A stretch of 64,000 nucleotides of DNA from Pseudomonas khavaziana. Lineage in GTDB: Bacteria > Pseudomonadota > Gammaproteobacteria > Pseudomonadales > Pseudomonadaceae. Within the stretch, counting starts at the first letter, position 1. Each line of letters opens with the position of its first letter. Where the stretch lies: assembly GCF_019145205.1 (NCBI RefSeq), contig NZ_JAHSTT010000002.1, forward strand, positions 186,001 to 250,000, read 5' to 3'. Both the position numbers and the translations under genes were made by a program. Below, piece by piece: positions 28,641 to 35,801 of the stretch. A model generated the notes under the pieces. The model did not search any database. It had not been told where the DNA came from and worked only from the letters and a program-made list of their open reading frames with translations.

Positions 28641-29132
28641 ATGAGTGCATTGGTTGGCGTGATCATGGGCTCCAAGTCCGATTGGTCCACCCTTAGCCAC
28701 ACCGCCGATATGCTGGAAAAACTCGGCATTCCGTATGAAGTGAAGGTGGTCTCTGCCCACCGCACACCGGATCTGCTGTTCCAGTATGCCGATGAAGCAG
28801 AATCCCGTGGCATCGAGGTGATCATCGCCGGTGCCGGTGGCGCGGCACACCTGCCAGGCATGTGTGCAGCCAAGACCCACCTGCCGGTGCTTGGCGTGCC
28901 GGTGCAGTCGGCGATGCTCTCGGGCGTGGACTCCCTGTTGTCCATCGTGCAGATGCCAGCCGGTATCCCGGTGGCGACCCTGGCGATCGGCAAGGCCGGC
29001 GCGATCAACGCCGCGTTGCTGTCCGCCAGCATCCTGGGCGCCAAGCACCCGCAGTTTCACGCGGTGCTGAAAAAATTCCGTGCCGAGCAGACAGACAGCG
29101 TGCTGGACAATCCAGACCCACGTATCGCCTGA
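28641..29132 (+). CDS. purE: 5-(carboxyamino)imidazole ribonucleotide mutase (class I PurE)
   Basis: 163 aa. It converts N5-CAIR to CAIR in purine synthesis. The N-terminal '[16 protein letters not shown]' and central '[11 protein letters not shown]' and '[12 protein letters not shown]' motifs are diagnostic, with the catalytic His in SAHRTP. The ATG has an AGAGAAGAGG ribosome site. purK starts 11 nt after the stop, so the two enzymes of the bacterial CAIR route are co-transcribed. A strong terminator in its leader suggests expression control by attenuation. Confidence 0.97.
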   Translation: MSALVGVIMGSKSDWSTLSHTADMLEKLGIPYEVKVVSAHRTPDLLFQYADEAESRGIEVIIAGAGGAAHLPGMCAAKTHLPVLGVPVQSAMLSGVDSLLSIVQMPAGIPVATLAIGKAGAINAALLSASILGAKHPQFHAVLKKFRAEQTDSVLDNPDPRIA

Positions 29133-29143
29133 GGTTGATGACG

Positions 29144-30229
29144 ATGAAAATCGGTGTAATCGGTGGCGGCCAACTGGGCCGCATGCTGGCCCTGGCGGGC
29201 ACTCCGCTTGGAATGAATTTCGCTTTTCTGGATCCGGCGCCGGACGCCTGCGCCGCCGCCCTGGGTGAACACCTGCGTGCTGACTACAGCGACCCGGACC
29301 ATCTGCGACAACTGGCCGATGAAGTCGACCTGGTGACCTTCGAGTTCGAAAGCGTCCCGGCCGAAACCGTGGCCTTCCTGTCGCAATTTGTACCGGTTTA
29401 CCCGAGCGCCGAAGCCTTGCGCATCGCTCGCGACCGCTGGTTCGAGAAGAGTATGTTCAAGGACCTGGGCATCCCGACCCCGGCCTTCGCCGACATCCAG
29501 TCCCAGGCGGACCTGGACGCCGCTGTCGCCAGCATCGGCCTGCCGGCCGTGTTGAAAACCCGCACTTTGGGTTACGACGGCAAGGGCCAGAAAGTCCTGC
29601 GCAGCGAAGCCGACGTGGTCGGCACTTTCGCCGAACTGGGCAGCGTTCCTTGCCTGCTGGAAGGCTTCGTGCCGTTCACCGGCGAAGTCTCGCTGATTGC
29701 CGTGCGAGCCCGCGATGGCGAGATCCGTTTCTACCCCTTGGTGCACAACACCCACGTCAACGGCATTCTCAAGGTGTCCGTGGCCAGCACCGATCACCCG
29801 TTGCAGGCCCTCGCCGAGGACTATTCCAGTCGTGTGCTCAAGCAGCTGGATTACGTCGGTGTGATGGCGTTCGAGTTCTTTGAGGTCGACGGCGGCCTCA
29901 AGGCCAACGAGATCGCGCCCCGCGTGCATAACTCCGGGCATTGGACCACCGAAGGCGCCGAGTGCAGCCAGTTCGAAAACCACCTGCGGGCGGTAGCGGG
30001 CTTGCCGTTGGGCTCTACGGCCAAGGTCGGCGAAAGCGCCATGCTCAATTTCATTGGCGTGGTACCGCCGGTTGAACGGGTAATCGCCATCGACGACTGC
30101 CACCTGCACCACTACGGCAAGGCGTTCAAGGCCGGACGCAAGGTCGGTCATGCCAACCTGCGTTGCAAGGACCGTGCGACCCTGCAAGCGCAGATCCTCA
30201 AGGTCGAAGCGTTGATCGCCGAGCAATAA
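29144..30229 (+). CDS. purK: N5-carboxyaminoimidazole ribonucleotide synthase (PurK)
   Basis: 361 aa ATP-grasp enzyme making N5-CAIR from AIR, bicarbonate and ATP. It opens with 'MKIGVIGGGQLGRMLALAG' and carries ATP-grasp blocks 'KTRTLGYDGKGQKVL', 'LLEGFVPFTGEVSLIAVR' and 'NEIAPRVHNSGHWT'. Start 29144 is chosen over the ATG at 29138 because GAGG (29131-29134) is correctly spaced only for the former. It overlaps nothing and is followed by two hairpins. Confidence 0.97.
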   Translation: MKIGVIGGGQLGRMLALAGTPLGMNFAFLDPAPDACAAALGEHLRADYSDPDHLRQLADEVDLVTFEFESVPAETVAFLSQFVPVYPSAEALRIARDRWFEKSMFKDLGIPTPAFADIQSQADLDAAVASIGLPAVLKTRTLGYDGKGQKVLRSEADVVGTFAELGSVPCLLEGFVPFTGEVSLIAVRARDGEIRFYPLVHNTHVNGILKVSVASTDHPLQALAEDYSSRVLKQLDYVGVMAFEFFEVDGGLKANEIAPRVHNSGHWTTEGAECSQFENHLRAVAGLPLGSTAKVGESAMLNFIGVVPPVERVIAIDDCHLHHYGKAFKAGRKVGHANLRCKDRATLQAQILKVEALIAEQ

Positions 30230-30235
30230 CCCAGC

Positions 30236-30307
30236 AGACGACGGGAACCATTGATCACCGTCGTCTCTCTGATTGCAGGATGACAAAGCCTGACTAGGCT
30301 TTGTCAT
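30236..30307. terminator. Two consecutive hairpins after purK
   Basis: The first is AGACGACGG / CCGTCGTCT (30236-30266, 13-nt loop). The second is a perfect 12-bp stem ATGACAAAGCCT / AGGCTTTGTCAT with a 4-nt loop (30280-30307). Neither has a T run, so they are more likely rho-assisted or mRNA-stabilising structures than canonical terminators; the second is close enough to the next gene to influence it. Confidence 0.5.
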
Positions 30308-30335
30308 GACTCATATTCAATCAGAGGGAAATGCC

Positions 30336-30581
30336 ATGGGTATCATTGGAACCATCTTTATCGGCTTGATCGTTGGCCTGCTGGCGCGTTTCCTCAAGCC
30401 TGGCGACGACAGCATGGGCTGGATCATGACCATCCTGCTGGGTATCGCCGGCTCCCTGGCCGCGACCTACGGCGGCCAGGCACTGGGGATCTACCAGGCA
30501 GGCCAGGGTGCGGGCTTCATCGGCGCACTGGTGGGTGCCATCGTGTTGCTGGTGATCTACGGCCTGATCAAAAAGAAGTAA
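30336..30581 (+). CDS. GlsB/YeaQ/YmgE family small membrane protein
   Basis: 81 aa from ATG 30336 with AGAGGG upstream. Three hydrophobic segments are separated by the family motifs: 'GTIFIGLIVGLLARFLKPGDD', 'GWIMTILLGIAGSLAATYGGQALGIY' and 'GFIGALVGAIVLLVIYGLIKKK'. This is the transglycosylase-associated protein family of inner-membrane stress proteins; its biochemical role is unknown. It ends with a basic cytoplasmic tail. A 9-bp GC-rich hairpin (30596-30620) follows the stop. Confidence 0.92.
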   Translation: MGIIGTIFIGLIVGLLARFLKPGDDSMGWIMTILLGIAGSLAATYGGQALGIYQAGQGAGFIGALVGAIVLLVIYGLIKKK

Positions 30582-30595
30582 TCAGCCGACAAAGT

Positions 30596-30620
30596 CCTCT
30601 GCGCTGCGCAGGCGCAGAGG
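30596..30620 (+). terminator. GC-rich hairpin after the GlsB-like gene
   Basis: CCTCTGCGC / GCGCAGAGG with a 7-nt loop, 14 nt after the stop. No T run follows (GCTAGAAT), so termination would be partial. The following AT-rich stretch may hold the promoter of the next gene. Confidence 0.4.
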
Positions 30621-30658
30621 GCTAGAATGCTCGGCACTTGTATTTGCCGAGCCTCTCC

Positions 30659-31195
30659 ATGCGCCGTCTTCTATTGACCCTTCTGCTGCTGGCCCCTGGC
30701 CTGACCCATGCTGGCGAACTGCCGGAAACTGACTGGCTTGAGCTGATGCCGCTTTCGGACCAGAAAGCCCTCGAGGCCATGCCCGAGATCGACCACAATT
30801 CCCCCGAAGCCCAAGGCACGTTCACCGACAAAGGTGGGTTGAAGCAGAGCAAAGGCTTGCCCGCGGTGATGTATTCCACCAAGACCGTGGCGGCCATGAA
30901 CGGCAAGAACATCCGCATTGGCGGCTATCCAGTGCCGCTGGAAACCGATGCCAAGGGTCGCAGCACGCTGTTCTTCCTGGTGCCGTATCCGGGCGCCTGC
31001 ATCCATGTGCCGCCACCGCCGCCTAACCAACTGGTGCTGGTTCGATATCCCAAGGGGTTGAAGTTGGATGATATCTACACGCCGCTCTGGGTGACGGGCA
31101 CGTTGAAGGTGGAGAAGGTCAACAATGACTTGGCCGATGCAGCTTATGCGTTGGAGGCGGGGAAAGTGCGGGTAGTGAAGGAATCCGATCTCTAA
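30659..31195 (+). CDS. DUF3299 family exported protein
   Basis: 178 aa from ATG 30659 with a clear Sec signal (MRRLLLTLLLLAPGLTHA). The mature part holds the DUF3299 core: 'DWLELMPLSDQKALEAMPEIDHNSP', 'VRIGGYPVPLE'-type strand (here IRIGGYPVPLE), 'FFLVPYPGACIHVPPPPPNQLVLVRYP' with a cysteine-histidine pair, and 'LWVTGTLKVEKVNNDLADAAYALEAGKV'. It is periplasmic and probably membrane- or metal-associated in function, as related proteins lie near ABC transporters, but the role is unknown. The ribosome site is weak. Confidence 0.88.
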   Translation: MRRLLLTLLLLAPGLTHAGELPETDWLELMPLSDQKALEAMPEIDHNSPEAQGTFTDKGGLKQSKGLPAVMYSTKTVAAMNGKNIRIGGYPVPLETDAKGRSTLFFLVPYPGACIHVPPPPPNQLVLVRYPKGLKLDDIYTPLWVTGTLKVEKVNNDLADAAYALEAGKVRVVKESDL

Positions 31196-31214
31196 AACCC
31201 TACACATAACCAAT

Positions 31215-31302
31215 GTGGGAGGGGGCTTGCTCCCGATAGCGGTGCTTCAGTCACTTAAGATATTGACTGAACCAAAGCTATCGGGAGCAAGCCCCCTCCC
31301 AC
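31215..31302. repeat. REPIN-like element (GTGGGAGGGGGC family)
   Basis: 88 bp: inverted arms of about 26 nt around a variable spacer. It lies 19 nt after the DUF3299 gene and 12 nt before the end of the convergent mutarotase gene. Confidence 0.92.
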
Positions 31303-31314
31303 ATTTGATTGGGT

Positions 31315-32214
31315 TTACAAGGTGATACTGGTGATGCTTACACCCAGAGTGTGGCTTTCACCGGGCGCCAGGCTCACCACGTCATCCAGCACATTTGCCG
31401 TTTCGATGCACAACATGCCCTGCCAGCCGTCATCGGCCATGTCATCAAGCGCCTTGGCTCGTTCGGTCCACGGGTTCCAGACCACCGTTGAGTTTGAGCC
31501 CTGGCTGGTGAGTTGGACGCGGCGCTGCCAGTCTTGATCGACAATGCTCAACTGCGTCGGCGTATTCAGGTAGATGCGATCCGTCTCGGCGGTGAACTGC
31601 AGCAGGCCGGCTTGCTGCTTCTCGGTCCAGCCGTCGGCGGTATCGATATACGCCAAGCCATCCAGGCCTTCGACCTGCACGTTGCGCACATCGCTCACGG
31701 CGAAGTAGGTGTGCAGTGCCTGGCTTAGGGTCACGGTGTCGGTGCCTAGATTGTGGCTGGTCAGTTGAATATGCAGTCGATCGTCCAACAGCAGTCTTAA
31801 CTTCAAGTTGACCTGATGAGGCCAGTCGGGAAAGCCGCCCGCAGGCACCGGCAGCTCCAGCTCGATGCGCAGGGCTTCACCTTCAATTGCAGTCTCGGCC
31901 AATTCCCAAAGCGCGGTGCGCACAAAACCGTGGGCACCGGCAGGTTGCTCGCCCTTGCGCATGGCCTTGACGCTTTGCGGGTTACGGTCGAACACACCAA
32001 ACCACGGCCAGCACACCGGCACGCCGGTACGAATGCCTTTGCCCGGTTGGAACACCGCTTCTGGGTTCGGCCAGATCAGCGGCTGCTCGCCCTGACGCTG
32101 ATAACTGAAAATATGCGCACCCTGCCGGGCCACCATCAGTTCGGCGCCGTTGTGGCGAATGCGCCAGCAGTCCAGCTCGTCGACTTTCACCGTTTCAACG
32201 TGGGGCGTAGGCAT
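31315..32214 (-). CDS. D-hexose-6-phosphate mutarotase (YeaD-like)
   Basis: 299 aa aldose-1-epimerase fold. Expected catalytic residues are visible: His95 in 'PAGAHGFVR', His168 in 'QALHTYFAVSD' and Glu271 in 'LCIETANV'. The N-terminal 'QGAHIFSYQRQGEQPLIWPNP' and 'RTGVPVCWPWFG' are typical of the YeaD subgroup that interconverts anomers of glucose-6-phosphate-like sugars. It lies convergent with the DUF3299 gene and upstream of a thioesterase gene on the same strand, with a 58-nt gap. Confidence 0.92.
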   Translation of the reverse strand: MPTPHVETVKVDELDCWRIRHNGAELMVARQGAHIFSYQRQGEQPLIWPNPEAVFQPGKGIRTGVPVCWPWFGVFDRNPQSVKAMRKGEQPAGAHGFVRTALWELAETAIEGEALRIELELPVPAGGFPDWPHQVNLKLRLLLDDRLHIQLTSHNLGTDTVTLSQALHTYFAVSDVRNVQVEGLDGLAYIDTADGWTEKQQAGLLQFTAETDRIYLNTPTQLSIVDQDWQRRVQLTSQGSNSTVVWNPWTERAKALDDMADDGWQGMLCIETANVLDDVVSLAPGESHTLGVSITSITL

Positions 32215-32272
32215 AACAAAGCTCTCTCAATGGCAGGCAATGGGGCAATTGACCGTCAAAACCCGGCGATGT

Positions 32273-32677
32273 TTAACGCGCCCGTGACGGTACCGACCGC
32301 GTGCGACCGCTGCCATCGATGGCGACGAACACAAATACCGCCTCGGTCACCTTGCGCCATTCGCTGGACAGCGGGTCATCGCTCCACACCTCGACCATCA
32401 TCTGGATCGAGCTGCGGCCAATTTCCAGGGCCTGGGTATAGAAGGAAAGCTGCGCGCCCACCGCCACCGGTACCAGGAAGGCCATGCGGTCAATAGCCAC
32501 AGTCGCCACTCGCCCACCGGCAACCTTGCTGGCCATTGCTGTGCCGGCCAGGTCCATCTGCGCGACCAGCCAGCCGCCGAAGATATCGCCAAAACCGTTG
32601 GTTTCACGCGGGAGTGCAGTGATTTGCAGGGCGAGATCGCCTTGCGGGATAGGATCTTCTTGTTCGAGTTCGATCAT
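32273..32677 (-). CDS. Acyl-CoA thioesterase (YciA-like hotdog)
   Basis: 134 aa single hotdog domain. 'TNGFGDIFGGWLVAQMDLAGTAMA' contains the catalytic Asp (about residue 42) of YciA-type thioesterases, followed by 'VATVAIDRMAFLVPVAVGAQLSFY' and 'EVWSDD...VTEAVFVFVAID'. It hydrolyses acyl-CoAs of broad chain length in the cytoplasm by family knowledge. It lies just upstream of the mutarotase gene and may share its transcript. Confidence 0.9.
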   Translation of the reverse strand: MIELEQEDPIPQGDLALQITALPRETNGFGDIFGGWLVAQMDLAGTAMASKVAGGRVATVAIDRMAFLVPVAVGAQLSFYTQALEIGRSSIQMMVEVWSDDPLSSEWRKVTEAVFVFVAIDGSGRTRSVPSRAR

Positions 32678-33135
32678 GCCGGGGGTGCCTCTGACCCGTG
32701 ACGCTTCTTATAAGTGGTGCAAAGTGGATAGCCGACTATTGGAAAAACGTTTCAGCACAAACATACGCGTTCGACGCGTTTCTCGTAAGGCGTGCTAAAG
32801 GGAAACTCTGCCAAACCGGCTGGGCGGCCCCAACGGCGTTTGGCACAGCAGCCCTCAAGACCGCGGTTCTGCGCTTGCAAGGGCCGAGTATATCGAGACG
32901 CTGGCGCCGCGACGACCTCCCAAGGCTCATTTGGTCGGTAAATAGACGCTGTATCGGGGCTTTTTCCGGCAACTGTGCTCCTGGCCGAGTTGAGCGCTGG
33001 CCTGCGTCGATAAGATTGCCTGCCACTGAACTGTTAAAGGCTCGACGCTGTGCTTTTTGAAGCGATTTGCTATCTTGCCAAGCCTGCCGCAAGTCCCGGG
33101 CTTGCCGTCCTGACTACTATAAGAGAAACCTTGCC
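32678..33135. other. 458-nt intergenic region between thioesterase and MFS genes
   Basis: It holds the divergent promoters of the two genes. A small palindrome ACGCGTTCGACGCGT lies at about 32766-32780. I see no convincing coding region, RNA gene or repeat in the rest; open frames here have no recognisable protein or ribosome site. Confidence 0.6.
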
Positions 33136-34425
33136 ATGTCTTCCGTGCCCGCAAGCAGTGCGCAACCCTCGCGCCCGCTGACCCGCAACGACTACAAAAC
33201 CCTGTCGCTGTCTGCCTTGGGCGGGGCGCTGGAGTTCTACGACTTCATCATCTTCGTGTTTTTCGCCACCGTGGTCGGAAAACTGTTCTTCCCCGTCGAC
33301 ATGCCCGAATGGCTGCGCATGATGCAGACCTTCGGCATCTTCGCCGCCGGCTACCTGGCGCGTCCCTTGGGCGGCATCATCATGGCGCACTTCGGTGACC
33401 TGCTGGGGCGCAAGAAGATGTTCACCCTGAGCATCTTCATGATGGCCGTGCCGACCCTGATCATGGGCCTGCTACCGACTTACGCGCAGATTGGCCTGTG
33501 GGCGCCGCTCCTGCTGCTGCTGATGCGCGTCATCCAGGGCGCGGCGATTGGTGGCGAGGTACCGGGCGCCTGGGTGTTCGTCTCCGAGCACGTGCCGCCG
33601 CGCCACATCGGCTACGCCTGCGGCACCCTGACCAGCGGCCTCACCGCCGGCATCTTGCTCGGCTCGCTGGTGGCCACCGCCATCAATACGGCCTATACCC
33701 CGGAGCAGGTCTCCGATTACGCCTGGCGGATCCCGTTCCTGCTCGGCGGCGTATTCGGCCTGCTGTCGGTGTACCTGCGCCGCTGGCTGCATGAAACACC
33801 TATTTTCGCCGAGATGCAGCAACGCAAGACCCTGGCTGCCGAGCTGCCGTTGCGTGCAGTGCTGCGCGATCATCGCGGTGCCATTGTGTTATCGATGCTG
33901 CTGACCTGGCTGTTGTCGGCCGGCGTCGTAGTGGTCATCCTCATGACCCCGACCGTGTTGCAAACCGTGTATCACTTCAGCCCTACGGTTGCGCTGCAAG
34001 CCAACAGCCTGGCCATCGTCACTCTGAGCCTGGGTTGCATCGCCTCGGGTGCCCTGGCCGACCGTTTTGGCGCCGGCCGCGTATTGGTCACCGGTTGCGC
34101 GCTGCTGCTGGCAACCTCCTGGACGCTCTACCACAGCCTGATGGCCCACCCTGACTGGCTGTTCCCGCTCTACGCCTTGACCGGCCTGTTTGTCGGCACC
34201 ATCGGTGTGGTGCCCTACGTGATGGTCAAGGCGTTCCCGCCAGTGGTGCGTTTCAGTGGCCTGTCGTTCTCCTACAACGTCGCCTATGCCGTGTTCGGTG
34301 GCCTGACGCCATTGGCGGTATCGCTGCTGATGAAGGAGAGCCCCATGGGGCCGGCTTACTACGTTGCTGCTCTGTGTTTGATGGGGATGCTGGTGGGTGG
34401 GTATCTGTGGAGGCGTTCCCGCTAA
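33136..34425 (+). CDS. MFS transporter of the metabolite:H+ symporter (MHS/ProP-like) type
   Basis: 429 aa, about 12 hydrophobic segments. 'SLSALGGALEFYDFIIFVFFATVVGKLFF' and 'RPLGGIIMAHFGDLLGRKKMFTLSI' are the signatures of the MHS subfamily (ProP, ShiA, KgtP relatives), which import organic acids or zwitterions with protons. 'RVIQGAAIGGEVPGAWVFVSEHVP' follows in the second block. ATG 33136 is chosen with a modest AGAGAAA site; upstream in-frame codons extend into non-conserved sequence. The substrate cannot be told from sequence. Confidence 0.9.
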   Translation: MSSVPASSAQPSRPLTRNDYKTLSLSALGGALEFYDFIIFVFFATVVGKLFFPVDMPEWLRMMQTFGIFAAGYLARPLGGIIMAHFGDLLGRKKMFTLSIFMMAVPTLIMGLLPTYAQIGLWAPLLLLLMRVIQGAAIGGEVPGAWVFVSEHVPPRHIGYACGTLTSGLTAGILLGSLVATAINTAYTPEQVSDYAWRIPFLLGGVFGLLSVYLRRWLHETPIFAEMQQRKTLAAELPLRAVLRDHRGAIVLSMLLTWLLSAGVVVVILMTPTVLQTVYHFSPTVALQANSLAIVTLSLGCIASGALADRFGAGRVLVTGCALLLATSWTLYHSLMAHPDWLFPLYALTGLFVGTIGVVPYVMVKAFPPVVRFSGLSFSYNVAYAVFGGLTPLAVSLLMKESPMGPAYYVAALCLMGMLVGGYLWRRSR

Positions 34426-34429
34426 GATT

Positions 34430-34460
34430 GATCGTTCCCACGCTCCGCGTGGGAACGATC
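34430..34460. repeat. Palindrome GATCGTTCCCACGC/GCGTGGGAACGATC
   Basis: A perfect 14-bp stem with a 3-nt loop begins 4 nt after the MFS stop. The GTTCCCACGC core is, as I recall, a common interspersed palindrome in pseudomonads; this is the only copy in the window. It could also terminate the MFS transcript, though there is no T run. Confidence 0.75.
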
Positions 34461-34487
34461 CGGTTGTGTCATTGCTCCGATAGTGGC

Positions 34488-34521
34488 CTTTCATCTAATT
34501 GTCATATTTAAGACATAGAGT
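34488..34521 (+). promoter_or_regulatory. Pho box and -10 of pstS
   Basis: CTTTCAT-CTAA-TTGTCAT (34488-34505) fits the PhoB box CTGTCAT-N4-CTGTCAT, and a third weaker half site AAGACAT follows at the same 11-bp period (34510-34516). The -10-like TAGAGT at 34516-34521 lies 10 nt after the second half site, the spacing expected for a PhoB-activated promoter. Confidence 0.8.
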
Positions 34522-34583
34522 GTTCACACGGCCTCCCGATACTTGGCCCCGATCCAATTATCCCTATCTGCTAGGAGCAAGGC

Positions 34584-35570
34584 ATGAAACTGAAACGTTT
34601 GATGGCGGCAATGACTTTTGTCGCTGCTGGCGTTGCGACCGCCAACGCGGTGGCCGCTGGTGTTGATCCGGCAATTCCGGCTTACGTCAAGACCACTGGT
34701 GTGTCGGGCAACCTGTCCAGCGTCGGTTCCGATACCCTGGCCAACCTGATGACCCTGTGGGCCGAGGGTTACAAGAAGGAATACCCGAACGTCAACATCC
34801 AGATTCAAGCTGCCGGCTCCGCCACCGCGCCACCTGCGCTGACCGAAGGCACCTCCAACCTGGGCCCGATGAGCCGCAAGATGAAGGACACGGAGCTGGC
34901 GGCCTTCGAGCAGAAGTACGGCTACAAGCCCACCGCTATCCCGGTTGCCGTGGACGCCCTGGCGGTATTCGTGCACAAGGACAACCCGATCCAGCACCTG
35001 ACCATGGAACAAGTCGACGCGATCTTCTCTTCGACTCGCCTGTGCGGTGCCAAAGCCGACGTTAAAACCTGGGGCGACCTGGGTGTGACCGGCGACCTGG
35101 CCAACAAACCAGTGCAGCTGTTCGGTCGTAACTCGGTATCCGGCACCTACGGCTACTTCAAGGAAGAAGCCCTGTGCAAAGGCGACTACAAGCCTAACGT
35201 GAACGAACAACCTGGCTCGGCTTCGGTCGTGCAGTCGATCAGCTCTTCGCTGAACGGCATCGGTTACTCGGGCATCGGCTACAAGACCGCCAGCGTGAAG
35301 ACCGTGCCTCTGGCCAAGAAAGGCACCACTGAGTTCATCGAAGACAGCGAAGAAAACGCCCTGAACGGCAAGTACCCGCTGTCGCGCTTCCTCTATGTTT
35401 ACGTCAACAAAGCCCCGAACAAGCCTCTGGCCCCGCTGGAAGCCGAGTTCGTGAAACTGGTGCTGTCCAAGCAGGGCCAGGAAGTTGTGGTGAAAGACGG
35501 CTACATCCCACTGCCAGCCAAAGTGGCCGCCAAGGCACTGGCTGACCTGGGTCTGAAAGAAGGCAACTAA
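34584..35570 (+). CDS. pstS: Periplasmic phosphate-binding protein PstS
   Basis: 328 aa with signal peptide ending near AVAAG. '[42 protein letters not shown]' and '[13 protein letters not shown]' form the phosphate-binding loops in the family of large pseudomonad PstS proteins. It captures phosphate and passes it to PstCAB. A Pho box stands upstream, and the ATG has TAGGAGC as ribosome site. It is separated from pstC by 231 nt that include a paired REP and a second, perfect Pho box, so it can be expressed apart from the permease genes. Confidence 0.96.
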   Translation: MKLKRLMAAMTFVAAGVATANAVAAGVDPAIPAYVKTTGVSGNLSSVGSDTLANLMTLWAEGYKKEYPNVNIQIQAAGSATAPPALTEGTSNLGPMSRKMKDTELAAFEQKYGYKPTAIPVAVDALAVFVHKDNPIQHLTMEQVDAIFSSTRLCGAKADVKTWGDLGVTGDLANKPVQLFGRNSVSGTYGYFKEEALCKGDYKPNVNEQPGSASVVQSISSSLNGIGYSGIGYKTASVKTVPLAKKGTTEFIEDSEENALNGKYPLSRFLYVYVNKAPNKPLAPLEAEFVKLVLSKQGQEVVVKDGYIPLPAKVAAKALADLGLKEGN

Positions 35571-35599
35571 GTAGCTGGGCCGGGTAAGACCGGCCTTTC

Positions 35600-35699
35600 T
35601 GTAGGAGCGAGCTTGCTCGCGAAAGGCGATAGGGCACCGCGTTTATTCAGAAACGGCGCGTTATCGCTGACGATCTTCGCGAGCAAGCTCGCTCCTACA
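35600..35699. repeat. Paired inverted REP (TGTAGGAGCGAGC family) between pstS and pstC
   Basis: 100 bp with 24-nt arms identical to those at 25460-25559 around an unrelated spacer. It starts 30 nt after the pstS stop and could stabilise the pstS message or limit read-through into pstC. Confidence 0.92.
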
Positions 35700-35761
35700 G
35701 AACCTCCTAATTTCAATCCGCTGCCAGCTTTGCTTCGCGGCGGATTTGTTGCGTCACTGCA

Positions 35762-35779
35762 CTGTCATCTTTCTGTCAT
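35762..35779 (+). promoter_or_regulatory. Perfect Pho box upstream of pstC
   Basis: CTGTCATCTTTCTGTCAT matches CTGTCAT-N4-CTGTCAT without mismatch; a degenerate third half site (GCGTCAC) lies 11 bp upstream at 35751. The pstC start codon is only 22 nt after the box, so a promoter at normal spacing would start transcription at or beside the ATG. Confidence 0.85.
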
Positions 35780-35801
35780 ACAGGATCGCTAGGGTGTGCG
35801 C

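Noticed and set aside
32698..33092. Open frames on both strands (120 and 118 codons) in the gap before the MFS gene
   Set aside because: They overlap each other on opposite strands, lack ribosome sites and resemble no protein family.
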